From Chloranthus sessilifolius (taxonomy: Eukaryota; Streptophyta; Magnoliopsida; Chloranthales; Chloranthaceae): a stretch of DNA of 64,000 bases. Positions 10,211-21,297 of the stretch are shown one piece after another. Under the pieces are notes generated by a model. The model saw only the letters and a list, made by a program, of their open reading frames with translations. It ran no database searches and was not told the DNA's origin. The number at the start of each line of letters is the position of its first letter. Within the stretch, counting starts at the first letter, position 1. The stretch covers positions 44,653,810 through 44,717,809 of the forward strand of contig CM037593.1 in assembly GCA_021018995.1 (NCBI GenBank), read 5' to 3'. Both the position numbers and the translations under genes were made by a program.

Positions 10211-11878
10211 ATGGCCAACCCACCTCAAACTGGCATGAGCCCCATTCATCCACACCGAACCAAATACGGAAATTCGTTCCAAACTATCAACCATCTCCAA
10301 TTTTCCCATTCACTCACTACCCAACCAAACCCCCAAAATGTACAATGGCCTCACCAGACACCCATTCAAAATCCACAATTCACTCATCTCATTACCCCAC
10401 AAGTCACCCATCAAAGCTTTTCCCACATACAATGGTCTCACCAGACACCCGTCCAGCTCACTCAAAATCAGCAAGATAACCTCACCCTTCTTTCACCTTA
10501 TATGGATATAGATCCACAATATGAAGAGGACGAGGTTCGAAATAATGGAGCTTACATGGGAGCATTTGTCAATTTTTATCCAACACCACCCACACTCACC
10601 AACCAACAGGCAACCCAAAATGAATCGAGGCAGCCTAGTGAAGGAGCAGTCCGAACTCTACAGTCCAGGGAGTCAGAATTGTTAAAGGAGTAGATGGATA
10701 AAATCTAGAAACAATTGTTGAGATTGGGCGGCACTAAAATACATGCTACATAATTTTCTGATTTATGCCTATTTTCTGAAGTGTCATTATCTCACAAATT
10801 TAAAGTACCCATTTTTGATAAATACGATGGCATAGGTAACCCGATCGCCCACCTCAAGTCTTACTGTGGGAACATGTGCCAATACGACGGAGATGAACGA
10901 CTCTTCATCAAAGTGTTCCAGAAAAGTCTCACGGGTCCGACTCTAAGGTGGTTCACGTCCATTGAATCATCTATATTGAAAACATGGAAATACCTCACCC
11001 ATTTATTTTAAGAGCAATATATCTATAACATAGACATAGAACCGTACAAATTAGATCTGGCTCGGTTAAAATAAAAACCTGATGAGGCCTTTAACGAGTA
11101 CCTTAGAAGATGGAGGGCCCTAGCAGCCAAGGTAAACAACCGTATCCCGGATGAGGAGCAAATCAAGATGATCTCGAAAACTTCTCTACTCGTTATCTCC
11201 GATTTCTTGGTCTACCAACAACAAGCCAGTTTCGTTGACCTGGTAAGGAATGCCAACCACTGCGAAGATGTAATGAGAGACAGACTGTTGAACAAAAATG
11301 AAGCCAGTGGGGTCCATAAATTTATCGAACAAAGGACTGAGAGAAGAGCAGGGGAAGAGGTAGAAAATATAATGAACACACAGCCGAACACCAGCATGGC
11401 CCCCTTTCGATTTGCGGCAACATAACCAGCACCAACGCTAACAAATCAGGCTCCAACATAGAACAATGTCCCTTGGGGACAGCAGACCCCCGAGCAGAGA
11501 AGGGCCTGATATAACTGATTGTTCACTCCCCTGAAGTAGTCCTTGAATATCCTTTTGCCTTTACTGGTCGAAAAGGGTTTGGTCACCGTACTCCAATCGC
11601 GACCTCCACCAAATCCAATCCTAAGAATTTATGACCCCAATACGCACTGCAGTTTTCACTAGGGACCAGGTCACCCAACCGATCAATGCTTTCCATTAAA
11701 GCATGCAATCTAAGACATGATTGAGGTGGGGAAGCTCATTCCCCCAACACCTCCCCAAACCAATCTGCACACTAACATTCCTTAGGCGCTGCTACCGCCA
11801 CACCCGCAGGGAGGAATAGGCCTAAGGGCCACCATCAATATGCTAAAGGAAGCAATGGAAGAGGTCGACCCCTCATAA
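10211..11878 (+). pseudogene. gag: Tat-lineage gag of Z, with in-frame stops
   Basis: One frame carries the whole gag. After a Gln/Pro-rich N-terminal part it has FKVPIFDKYDGIGNPIAHL (about 10800), KSLTGPTLRWFTS, then after a stop EQYIYNIDIEP, FNEYLRRWRALAAKV and a typical Tat gag C-terminus. Near 11640 a zinc knuckle CSFH..GPGHPTDQC is recognisable. Gag packages the element RNA; the zinc knuckle binds nucleic acid. Stops lie at 10691, near 11011, 11071 and beyond 11425. The gag is separated from E3's by clear divergence, so Z is a different Tat family. Confidence 0.8.
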
Positions 11879-12640
11879 TATATCGGCAAAGGGGAAAGCT
11901 ACAAAATACTAGGGCAGTAGAATCAAGGAGGTGAAACCATCGGGGTAGTTGAGCCTTTAAACTTAGCAGATTATTTCCAAGCTCAACACCTCAAGCAGCA
12001 CCTCTAGATTTGAGGTTGTATTTTCTCACGTCCACACCCATTTACCATGTGCAACCCAATTTTATCCCACCTCTATAGTACCAATCGTATCTGGCACCAA
12101 CCCTCATAAATTACATGGTGCCCAATTTTACCACACCTTTGGAATAAGCTCTAACCTCCTATAATTGGCTCAACTTCACCACACCCCCAATCAATCCACC
12201 TCCAGCACCAATCTAATATAGTTGGCTCAATTTTTCCACATCATCATCAGTTCAGCAGCCTCTTGTACCAGTCAACCACATTTGGCCCATCACTGTCACA
12301 CTAGCCCCACCAGTTCAATCATACCCGACATCCCCATTCGACCCATTTCAAATTCTTGGACCAACATATGATCCCCATCAGGTCCTGCTCAATTACAATC
12401 AGACAGACATTAATGCTGGCAGTAACAAGGAAGGCGTAGTTGAGTTCATAACCCGGGCGGGCAGAATCTCCAAATAGCCTGAGGTACCGATACCAACCCA
12501 AGCGGAAGAGAGAAGCGAATCTACAACGATGCACCCTAGGGATAAAATGAGCCAAGAACACACGTTAGAAACACAACTCAAAAGAACACCGCCTCACATC
12601 ACCATTTGGGACCTATTGATGATGTCTCCGACCCACTTTC
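11879..12640 (+). pseudogene. Z gag-protease linker, truncated
   Basis: A degenerate Asn/Pro/Thr-rich reading leads into EFITRAGRIS (about 12440), then LKRTPPHITIWDLLM near 12570-12620, which resembles the segment ahead of the protease in Tat polyproteins. Similarity ends there, and the protease itself is absent. Several stops interrupt it. Confidence 0.45.
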
Positions 12641-13639
12641 CTAGCTAGATTTTCTCTGACGTATACGTTTCCTTCCGGATTCTTCTTCCTTCAACTGATT
12701 TTTAGGGATCATGGAGAGATACTTGCCATGTATAATTGTTCTAGGGCCTTATACTCTATAAATAAGGACCCTAGGGTTAGGTTTTAGGGAATTTCCATAA
12801 TAGACTTTTCTAGAGAGTGTGGTGTGAGTATTCGTAGTTAGGTTAGATATAGTTCTGAGATAGAGGGAGATTGACTGTAATTATTGATCAAAGACCGACT
12901 CAGAAATGATGAAGGTCTCTGGATTGATGCGAGACTAAACACGCTCAGGTTGGGGATCTCTTGTAAATTTTAGATAAATATATAATAATTTTTTTTCTAT
13001 TTTTATTTTGAATTCCGTTTATGGTATGATTGCATGTTCGAGGTTCCAAACATATTAAGAATGTGATAGTAACGCTGTAATCTTGTTTAGCTTAATTCCA
13101 GTGGTCTTGTAGGGATTGGGGTTGGATTAGATAGGATATTCACCGATGGGCTAGGCCTTGTAGGATAGTTTTTATTGGTTTGTGTAATGATGCCTTGACG
13201 ATTAGATTTATCTAATTCATATATGAAATGACAACTTGTAGCCTGGAGTGGGGGTAACTGGGACTTATTAATAAAAAAAAATAGGGTTTATTATATACGT
13301 GTCTGCGATCTAAGAGAGATCCCAAATTGCCTTCTCCTCTCTTATTTCAAAACTATTTTAGGGTTTCTTTTTATTTTAGTTTATTTAGTATTTGATACAT
13401 TGATATTAGAATAAAATAGAAGTTAGATTAAATAAATGACAAATCCTTATGATTCGACACCCTTCTACTGACCCTAGTACTTGGAACTTGTGCACTTGCA
13501 AGGTTTATATATAAAACGATCAATCATGATGGTAGCTAAAGTTTGCAAAGCTATGATCTTATTAATTGTAACACACAAGTTACCCACAGTTCTTGTGGTG
13601 CTCCTCCTGACCGATTGGGAGTCCTTCATTCAAATTTCA
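12641..13639 (+). other. LTR-like stretch of unknown family
   Basis: No protein is recognisable. TATAAATA at about 12760, a following 'gggttaggttttaggg' leader, and a TG-rich tail with 'gattcgacacc...ggaacttgtgcacttgcaagg' (13456-13502) are reminiscent of an LTR with its R/U5 end. No partner copy exists in the window, so borders are unknown. It could be a solo LTR or the upstream part of the chromovirus that follows. Confidence 0.3.
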
Positions 13640-13962
13640 TGGCATAAAAAGGGGAGGAGTATCCCTACTAGCCACACTCGATAGCGGTCGTGATGAGTAG
13701 GCGAACCCCTCAATTATTCCTATCATTGAGGAGTTCGTTGATGTTTTTCTGAAAGAATTGTCTAGACTTCCTCCTAATCGAGAAGTAGAGTTTAAGATTG
13801 ATTTCGCGCCTAGTACCTTACTAATTGCGAAAGTCTCGTACCGAATGGCGCCAGCAAGACTAAAGGAGTTAGAGATTCAGTTATGAGAGTTGTCTGACAA
13901 AGGTTTTATTCGACGTAGTGAGTCACCATGGAGAGCACCGATTTTATTCCTAAAGAAGAAAG
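13640..13962 (+). pseudogene. pol: Chromovirus pol fragment (start of reverse transcriptase)
   Basis: The plus strand reads EEFVDVFLKELSRLPPNREV, then FKIDFAPSTLLIAKVSYRMA, then DKGFIRRSESPWRAPILFLK. These are the residues just before and at the N-terminal edge of the RT domain in Tekay/Del-like plant chromoviruses. One stop replaces a codon near 13885. The match stops at 13962 in the middle of the conserved FLKKKDG-type motif, exactly where the X2 LTR begins, so X2 inserted here; the rest of this element is not in the window. Confidence 0.75.
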
Positions 13963-15383
13963 TGTTGGTACGCACTATTTCTGGGTTCCTTTCGTTTCCC
14001 GGAATAAGTGGCCTAATTCGATCCAAGTGGACTTTGGCAAAGGCGATGAATAATAAATTAGAAAATATTAAATTACTGAAAGGAAAAGGTGAATATTAAA
14101 TAAAGAATACCTGGATTGATGCGATCACTAGTTGCAGATGTTTATCGACGCTGAAACACGTTGCTAATCACGCTTTAAGAAGAGCGGGGGCTTACAGGTT
14201 GAACTTCTTTACTGAACGTCGGCCGACCAACTTCAGCAGCTTTGGGTTACTTTTGATCCAACTAGTTTGGCCTTTTTACTTCTGCTAGGATTCTAATAAA
14301 TCTAATCTCCTAATCCTACTGGAAGTCTAATTGACCTGGTCTCCTGATCCTACTGGGAGTCTAATTGATCAAGTCTCCTAATCCTATCAGGAGTCTAATT
14401 AGGTTGTGGCCCGTTATGCTAAGGACTAGTGGGCCGGTGCCACTGGCTTGAAGAACTCAGAGAGCTGCTCGACTCCTCTCCTAGAAGCCGCAGAGAGAAC
14501 CTCGAAATCCCTAAGAGGAAGCTTAAGAAACAAAAGAAAAATTTAGTAAAATTGGCCAGTTTGGTCGAGGTATGGGGATCTATTTATAGGTAACGGGGTA
14601 ATTCCACGCCCTGTGGGAGGTGCGCAATTGGTCAGTCAAATTCAATTGCGTGCTCATTGTGGGGCGTGTAATTTGATTTCGCCCCTGTCCTAGGCACTTA
14701 ATCGAGTTTGAGTTGGTTACGGACTACGGTAGTCGGCCGACCGACTTGGCTAGGAATCCTAGTTCTAACTGACTTGGAACTCATCACATGCCCTTTATAG
14801 GGCATGTAATCTGATTATGCACCCTTATCAGTGTGCATAATCTTGGAGTTTGGGTGGTCATGGGAGTCAGAGACCAGGTCTAACTGGGGGCCATTATGCG
14901 CCTGTGGTGGGGCATTTAATCTATTACTCGCTCTGGTGAGGGCGCGCAATCGGGTCGTTAGGCTATCTATGAAAGGTGAAAGCCTGGTCCAAGTGGGACC
15001 AATTGCACGCCGGTGGTCAAGCATGCAATCGAATGGCGCGGGCTGGGGAAAGTGCGTGATCGGGTCTTATGGCGATTCGTGGGAAGAGTAGATCTAGTCC
15101 AAGTGGGACCAATTGTGTGCATGTATTCATGCATGCAATTAGATTTTGAGCCTCTGTGGGGGCATGAAATTCTAGATCTTCCCCAGGCTGAGTCGGGTCC
15201 TAGCCACAGGGCTATTATTTCAGTCTGGGGTCAACCACATACTATTGTTTGAGTACATGGTCCCATCTTTAGGATTTTAAAGCTTTCAAAAAGAGTGAGT
15301 GTCTTGTCGGAAGTCATGGTCAAGGTCAAAGGTCAATCAAATAGGTTTGTATACTCCGAGGGGGTAAAAATGGGGTGTCTACA
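13963..15383 (-). repeat. X2 LTR (1.42 kb)
   Basis: Termini are TGTTGGT (13963) and GTCTACA (15383). The body matches the X1 LTR, including 'tggattgatgcgatc' (14112) and the Tat-like CTCC-TAATCC repeats near 14300-14390. It interrupts the chromovirus RT fragment. Confidence 0.8.
14581..15170 (-). promoter_or_regulatory. X2 LTR promoter: TATA box and GCGC-AATT array
   Basis: TATAAATA lies at 14588-14581 on the minus strand. Upstream, from 14602 to about 15170, motifs such as 'gtgcgcaattgg', 'caattgcgtgc', 'gcgcgcaatcgg' and 'gcatgcaat' recur every 20-50 bp. Confidence 0.6.
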
Positions 15384-15443
15384 GATGCCCCTCTTCGGCG
15401 CGTTCTTGTGGAATAAGAATGCGTCGAAGAAGTAGATACCCTC
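15371..15443 (-). other. Hairpin across the X2 polypurine tract and LTR edge
   Basis: 'tggggtgtctaca' at 15371-15383 faces 'gtagataccctc' at 15432-15443, with inner arms 'cttcggcgcgttcttg' and 'taagaatgcgtcgaag'. Differences from X1 are mostly compatible with pairing. Confidence 0.6.
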
Positions 15444-15912
15444 ATTTTTCAGGGTGCCTTCTCATTTCTTTGAGAGATCACAAGTGTGAACCGGGGAGCT
15501 GACATGAAATGCTAGGCTTTTTTATCTATCGATGCAAGCTAAGGAGGAGCATTCGAGGTCCCAGTGGTAGCTATCAAAAGGCATATCCACAACCGCAATT
15601 GCAAGTGGCATCCCGTCGCATGTCGCAACCTACTGTAAGTGGCAATCAAATAGGGGAAAGTCGACATATCCTGATCCGCAGGTGCAAGTGGCATCTTGTC
15701 GCATGTCGTGACCTACTGCAAGTGACAGTTCAACGGGAGGAAAGCCGTCAAGGTACCGGGGGGCATCATACGAATGTCCAGAAATAAGGTCAAGTGACCA
15801 TATAATATGATGTAATGGCGAAGGCTTTCGCGAATCATCGCTCACACCAACAATGAGTTAGGACTCCCTTTCCAATAGACATTTGTGATTTCTTAAGTTG
15901 AGTATACTCGAT
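15384..15912 (-). other. X2 3' internal spacer
   Basis: No gene. It matches X1 4201-4680 and E3 60040-60503 (reverse), including 'ggcatcatacgaatg' and 'ggcgaaggcttt'. A short duplication ('gtggcatc.cgtcgcatgtcg') is present at 15605-15625 and 15690-15712. Confidence 0.6.
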
Positions 15913-16060
15913 TGTAGACACCCCAATTTTGTCATCTCGGTGTATACAAACCTGATCGGGTAACCTTTAACCCTGCTCACGATCTTTGAAAAAGGATTGA
16001 CCTTCTCCGAAGACCTTACAACCCTAATACCCAGACCATATACTGAAATAATAATAAATG
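15913..16060 (+). repeat. X3: plus-strand start of an X-like LTR, truncated
   Basis: It begins TGTAGACACCCCAATTTTG and continues 'gtatacaaacctgat...aacctttaaccct', matching the reverse of the first 150 bp of the X2 LTR. It then runs into H1 sequence. X2 internal DNA and X3 therefore meet as inverted neighbours. Confidence 0.65.
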
Positions 16061-16700
16061 GTCGAGAAATGAGCTAAAACAATAGCCCTGTGACACTCGC
16101 CACTGCTCTCCTTCAATCTCCCCCGAACAGAGCACATCACGGAGCTTCTTTTGGAAGAAATGCAATGCTTTTGCGGGAGTGCTTTGAATAGTGGGGAAGT
16201 GAACACATCTCCAGATGACTCCTTTTCTATACTTACTTTCGTGTGAAGACTTTATGAAGAGATTGTAATGCACGCAGGGAGAAATTATGAGCAATGGAAA
16301 GGGGTGGCTAGGGACAGTTCAACCCACCATCATCATACAGGAACTCACACTCAGGGTGGTTGTGATGGTGGAAAAGTTAGGAAGTGGGGGAAAATGGGGT
16401 CTTTGAATAGGATTTTGATTTTGGATTAAGTTTAGGGTTAAGGGTAGTTTTGGTGGATGATTCGGCATCAGGAACAGGTCGCTGGAGCTTCAAATTTCCT
16501 ACTTTCTTTATTGTAGCCAAGAGTTCGGCCCTGTGTATCTCAAGGATTTTATCAATTCTTCTGCTGGAATCACTTGGGGTATGTTCTTCTTCCATAAGAT
16601 TTAGGGTTAAGGACGTTGGAAGAAGAAATGGGTGTGAGATGGTTTTGGTTTATGGATGGGTATTGATTTACAGGGGAGAGGCTCGGCTTGGAACTGTCAC
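16061..16700 (-). pseudogene. Possible extra ORF of Athila-like element H1
   Basis: An ORF from 16595 to 16377 starts MEEEHTPSDSSRRIDKILEI and ends in a Lys/Ser/Pro-rich tail; other frames stay open for 60-92 codons further left. No domain is recognised. It lies downstream of H1's gag and spacer on the same strand, the same place as the extra ORF of A1, but the two proteins are not visibly similar. It may be the N-terminal part of a polyprotein or just noncoding spacer. Confidence 0.3.
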
Positions 16701-17106
16701 TTCAAGTTAAATGTCAATGTATAGGTTCCTAGGCTAGGGTAGTTGGGAAGTGATGAAAATTGAATGCGATGCATGTCCGCTTCCCCTATGAATTTAATGG
16801 GTCTGAATTCTAATCCAACTGATAAGATCGATCACTGGAATCGTTTGTTCCCTAGAATTGTCATTTACAATTTTGAGGAACGATGAAGAGAATTTGTGAC
16901 ACTTCAAATCATACTCACTGCGATTGGATCCTTCAATCACGAGAAGTTGTAAATTCATACGATTAAAGTGATTATGACATGACAAAAGAATTGCTACGAT
17001 CGCATGCACTTTTGTATACCATAAATCATAGAGAACTCTTTGTTACACTAAAATTATGTACATATGTTACAAGTATTTGCTACGGGTGAGTCGGTAGCTC
17101 GACGGA
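16701..17106 (-). other. H1 spacer left of the E2 insertion
   Basis: No gene. It is weakly similar to A1 660-960 up to 'gagtcggtagctcgacgg', the point where E2 begins. The last five bases (17102-17106, acgga) are the left copy of the E2 target-site duplication. Confidence 0.65.
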
Positions 17107-19743
17107 TGTTATTCACTGAAAAGTATCACTTTTCACCTCTTAACCTAGCCTTTGATGGACCTTGATGTAGACTAATAATCATTTGTTAGGTGTTTTTTAT
17201 AGTTAGCAATAAACTATGCTGCTTAATACAAAATCCTTGCTTATTGGTCCAAAGAGGAGAAAGAAAACATGCAAAGATGACAGCTGAGCCAAAGCCTAAT
17301 GTAACACCCTAGTATGCTCACTATGGTGACTCATTTGTTGGTCATCATTGACCAAAAGTCTAGCAGATGAAAGAAGTTAGCTGAGAATGGAGGAAGCTGC
17401 AACAACAGCAAGTGCAATACATCAGAGGATTAATAGACTCACCTCGCAGAGTTGAGGAGCTCCCTCATAGAACAAAGGATGCAGTGGAAGCTGCCCTCGC
17501 GCAGATAGGACACACAGTCAAGAGGAGAGCAGTAAAAAAATTACAAAGATCTCGCGTCTTAAAACCCTTAAAATTTATGCCCGCAAAGCTCTCACAGAGA
17601 TCGAGCCTTAAAGCAACCGCAACAATTTGTCACCTCGCGGAGTTCTCGTGAAGCCCTGGAAGAGAGAGACGCCTAGAATTTTCCTCGCGCAGCTCTCGCA
17701 CACTCTGAAGCCTAACCATTTTATCCGGTGAGAGAGAACTTCTGAAGCTCTACTATGCAAGAAATTTAGGTGTTCCAAATCACCTTCGTGACAGCATTGC
17801 AGCGCAAAGTAGCTGCACGATCAACTAAGAATCTACTGCGCGAGTGAACAATCCTCCTAAGCTAAATGCTCCTCCATGAAGGCTCTGCCACTGTGCGAAT
17901 GAATTAATGCAGATGCCACCCTTGTGAAACTAGGGCTCTCCACTGCTCAATTTTAACTTAAGGACCTTTTGGGAATTTCCTAAGGTTAGGGCACACTTCT
18001 CGAGGCATGGATTTTGAGGTACACATCTTAAGGCATTCAAGGATTGTAACAGTGCCATGACTGCTGGAAAAATTAGGATTAATTTCTTTTGAGCTAAGAC
18101 CTTATGGACAGAGTATATAGGCTGTACTTAGAGTATATTATTTTCATCTTTCCTTCATCCACTGTCGGCTAAGAGCTCCAGCAGGCTAGGGTTAGGGTTT
18201 GATTATCTCTTTTTATGATTTTTCTTCTCTCTTAGCCCAGTATTGGCTGACTAATCCTTTTGTAAGCAACTAGGTTTAGTTTTATTTTAGTTTTGTAATA
18301 GGCTTTGTATATATTGGGATCTTTTGGATAAGCAGTTGTGTACAGGCTACAGCCTTGAGATAGTTCATTGTAAGTTTTGCTTTTATCAATGGATTATTGT
18401 TTTAATGACTAATTAAATCTACAGATCTTATGGTTTCCTTAGATGTCTATAGGATCTATATTTTTGAGACTAGCCCATTCAGTTTCTAGTAGATCTATTA
18501 TTTACCATCTGCTTTCCCTTGGTTTAATAGACTCATAGATAGCAAGCCGGATCTGTAGCTAGATCTGGAGAGCTCGTAGTCCTGGAACTCCATGGTGGCA
18601 GCAACAGTTTACATGTTCTTTCTCAAATCTCTGTGGTATGGACAGACCTATCAGATACCCTGTGACCATTTGAGTGGATAGAGTATAACCCTAAGGTGGT
18701 GTCCAGCCACATGTCTAAGAAGGATTCTTCTCCTCTGCACATGAGCTTTTAGAGCCTTATGAGGAGGTTTGTGCAGGAACTGGCTCCCCTCTATTTTACT
18801 TGACCGATATTAGATGTTAGATATGATTTTTCTATAGTAATTATAGTTTGAGGCTGAGTCATTGCAGGCCTTCTGTAGCAATGACCAGCTGAATCTAAAT
18901 CCTTATTCAACCTGTTGCTGGTCTTTCGTGTGGGCACATTGAGCCGTTGGCCTTTGCAAAGCACATAGGATTTTATGGGTTGGAATACTTACGGATGTCA
19001 GTCAAATCTATGCGCAGATCTGGGGAGCTTGTAGCACTGACATTATATAGTGTCTATAATAATATTCATGGGCTGATCTGGTCCATTGGTTGGGGAAATG
19101 ATCAGTCCACTCCTTTAGATTAGGTTAGCATTTCTGATTTAATCAATGAGATTTGACAGACTCTATCGGTTACTCTGTGACTATTTGAGTGGACAGAGTA
19201 TAGCCTTAAGAGTACCCCAAATTGCATGGGTTAAATTGGATTATTCTATCTTGTTGAGGTTATTGATAGCATCTCAGCAAGGACCACTGCAAAGACAGTC
19301 TAAATATGAGTTACATTACTGCATTAACTCTATCTTAACCTGCTTACTTCCCATCATTTTTATATTTTATTTTGGCTCACACCATCACCATCTTCTTCTT
19401 AGCCTTTTCTTTAGGATAAAGATGCACTTTATTTCTCTTTTGTTAGGGTTAATTTAGTGTAGTCGTGACACCCAACTCTCTTTCTTTAAGATTGTCAGAT
19501 CTGTAGCCAGATCTGGAGGCCTACTATTATAACCAATTTTGGATTCTAGATCAATTTCTCTGTGGTACAAACTCTTACTTATCAAAACTTGCTATAATAG
19601 GCCCTGTATCTTATAGGTCTAGGATGTTTTAGGATTGCTATTTTCACCATATCACTTTTATCCTCTGTTTTACTTTGATTTTAATTTTCTTCCAACACCA
19701 CATAATAAATCAACACATCCTCTGACAGACCGAAATAAAAATA
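17107..19743 (+). repeat. E2 5' LTR (2.64 kb)
   Basis: It starts TGTTATTCACTGAAAAG and matches the 3' LTR throughout with scattered changes. TATATAG at 18114-18120 is a likely TATA box; upstream are repeated TCGCG(G/C)AG-like motifs (17442-17700). Within the LTR a segment of about 500 bp is imperfectly duplicated: the 'agatctggag.gct.gtag' block recurs near 18560 and 19015, and the 'tgtgac.atttgagtgga' block near 18660 and 19175. Apparent ORFs inside are chance. Confidence 0.9.
18114..18120 (+). promoter_or_regulatory. TATA box of the E2 5' LTR
   Basis: TATATAG, followed by a pyrimidine-rich stretch (ttcatctttccttcatcc) in which transcription could start. The 3' LTR has TATATAA at 30065-30071. 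Confidence 0.55.
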
Positions 19744-19749
19744 AGTTTT

Positions 19750-19767
19750 TGGCACCGCTGTCAGGGA
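19750..19767 (+). promoter_or_regulatory. Primer-binding site of E2 (tRNA-Asp type, mutated)
   Basis: tggcaccgctgtcaggga has four changes from the usual Athila tRNA-Asp site, seen less mutated in H1 (33122-33139). It follows the LTR by six bases. Confidence 0.8.
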
Positions 19768-20085
19768 TATTGATCTTTTTAGTAAACCTGAGTTGTACTA
19801 TAATTTAAACTTCCAAATTCTTTGTAGCCGTGCCTAAACTAGAATAAAGTACTATTGATATTTTTTAGAATTTTGCAGAAATGGACAGTAGAAGAAGGGA
19901 AAAGCTAGAGTTGCAGTTGGAGTGTAACTAGCTCTGTTTGCACTTCCTCTCCCCTAAATCTCAGTCCATTTATGTTTAATTTCCTGTTATTTGTTTAGTG
20001 TAAATTTATGTAGTTGTTAATTTTTGTTTGAAATTTTTTGTGTGTGCTTGTGAGCATTCTCTTTACTTACTGTGGGTGTGAGTAT

Positions 20086-21297
20086 ATGCTTAGTAAAAGG
20101 TCCTTAAACCCTGAGTTGGAACCTCCAAACTTAGAGGTTGAAAGGATCCTTAGACCTAGACACACCACACAAGGCCCTGCTGTTACAACTGAACCAACTA
20201 TCATGACTGAGAGGCAGAGAACGTTAAATGAGTACAATGCACCTGGAGAGTATACCTCTCTCTTCTGCATTCAATTTCCCTCTATTGAGGGAAATTATGA
20301 AATTAAATCCTCCACCATTAATATGCTGCCTTCATTTCTTAGGCTTAGTAAAGAAGATCCCTACAAGCATATTGACCAATTTTTGGTACTTTGTACTACT
20401 TTCAATATTGTTGGCTTGGGATCTGACGCCACCAAACTGAGGCTTTTTCCTTTTTCACTAAAGGACAAATCCAGCACATGACTATCAAAGCTCCCAACCA
20501 ACAACATACAGTCATGGAGTGACCTTCAAACCAAATTCCTGACCAAATTCTTTCCCATGAATAAAACCAGCCAGATGAGTGTGAAATATTTTATCATTTA
20601 CTTAGTCCTCAACTGAGGATTTTTATGAAACTTAGGAAAGATTCCAGGAGATGTTAAAACAATGCCCCCACCACCAAATTCTAATGTGGCAACTAGTGCA
20701 AGTATTCTACCAAGGAATTAATTCCAAGAGTAGGGATATGGTGGATGCTTCCTTTGGTGGTAGCTACCTCCACAAGACAACTAATGAAGCTTGGGAGCTG
20801 TTTAACATAATAAGGGAAAATTTTATGCAGCAGGAGTCTCTATCACGTAATGACAGCTAGACCCCAGCTAAGATGGTGAAAGAGGCCACCCTTAGAGGTA
20901 TAATATATGAAGTTAAGGTGTAAGGTGATTTGGAGAGGAAGGTGGACAATTTGTCCTTAAAATTTGACAAATTAATGAATGTGATGTAGCCCCGGATGGT
21001 TGCATAGGTGGAGGAAGCATGTCTGATATGCCAATCTCCCACATATTCTATTCATGGTTGTCCATCTACCAACCAGTTTCCTGATTTTATTATGGAGTAT
21101 GCCAATACTACTCAAACTTATGGGTAGCAGCCTGCTGGGTATTCTTGGAGGAACAACCCAAACCTGAGGTGGAGACAAGATTCATATCCTCAATCCCAGC
21201 AGCAGCAAGTGGTAGCTCCTTACAGACCCCAACACTAATTTAACCAAGGGTACCCACCAAGGCAAAATTTTTGGCTACCTGCCCCTAGTCTAACCAG
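20086..21297 (+). pseudogene. gag: E2 gag, N-terminal and core parts, frameshifted
   Basis: From an ATG at 20086 the frame gives RILRPRHTTQG, YTSLFCIQFPSIEGNYEIK, LRLSKEDPYKHIDQFLVLC and LFPFSLKDKS, the Athila gag core. A TGA at 20479 replaces a Trp position, the frame shifts between 20580 and 20605, and the next frame carries the continuation (ERFQEMLKQCPHH, FYQGINSKSRDMVDASFGG) with more stops. Near 21030 the knuckle CLICQSPTYSIHGC has Tyr where the CX2CX4HX4C pattern needs His. The start at 20086 is a likely choice, since an in-frame ATG at 20038 adds only a hydrophobic stretch unlike gag. Confidence 0.85.

Larger units (their letters stand above)
5782..12640 (+). mobile_element. Z: 5' half of a plus-strand Tat-lineage retrotransposon
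   Basis: Z has a 5' LTR (5782-7441), a tRNA-Arg-type primer site, a long repeat-rich leader, a gag and the start of the region before the protease. Similarity to Tat coding sequence ends near 12640 and no protease, RT, integrase or second LTR follows, so the right half has been lost or displaced. All coding parts carry stops. Confidence 0.75.
13963..15912 (-). mobile_element. X2: 3' end of a minus-strand Tat-like retrotransposon
   Basis: X2 is a second X-family 3' terminus: LTR (13963-15383) and 0.5 kb of internal DNA to the right. It ends abruptly at 15912 against X3. It may be the missing 3' end of element Y, whose 3' spacer reappears on the same strand at 34570 after the H1/E2 block; that link is an inference from orientation and order. 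Confidence 0.7.

Noticed and set aside
12720-12850. TATAAATA and leader as a host gene promoter
   Set aside because: No coding region follows except a chromovirus fragment; an LTR-like tract is the simpler reading.
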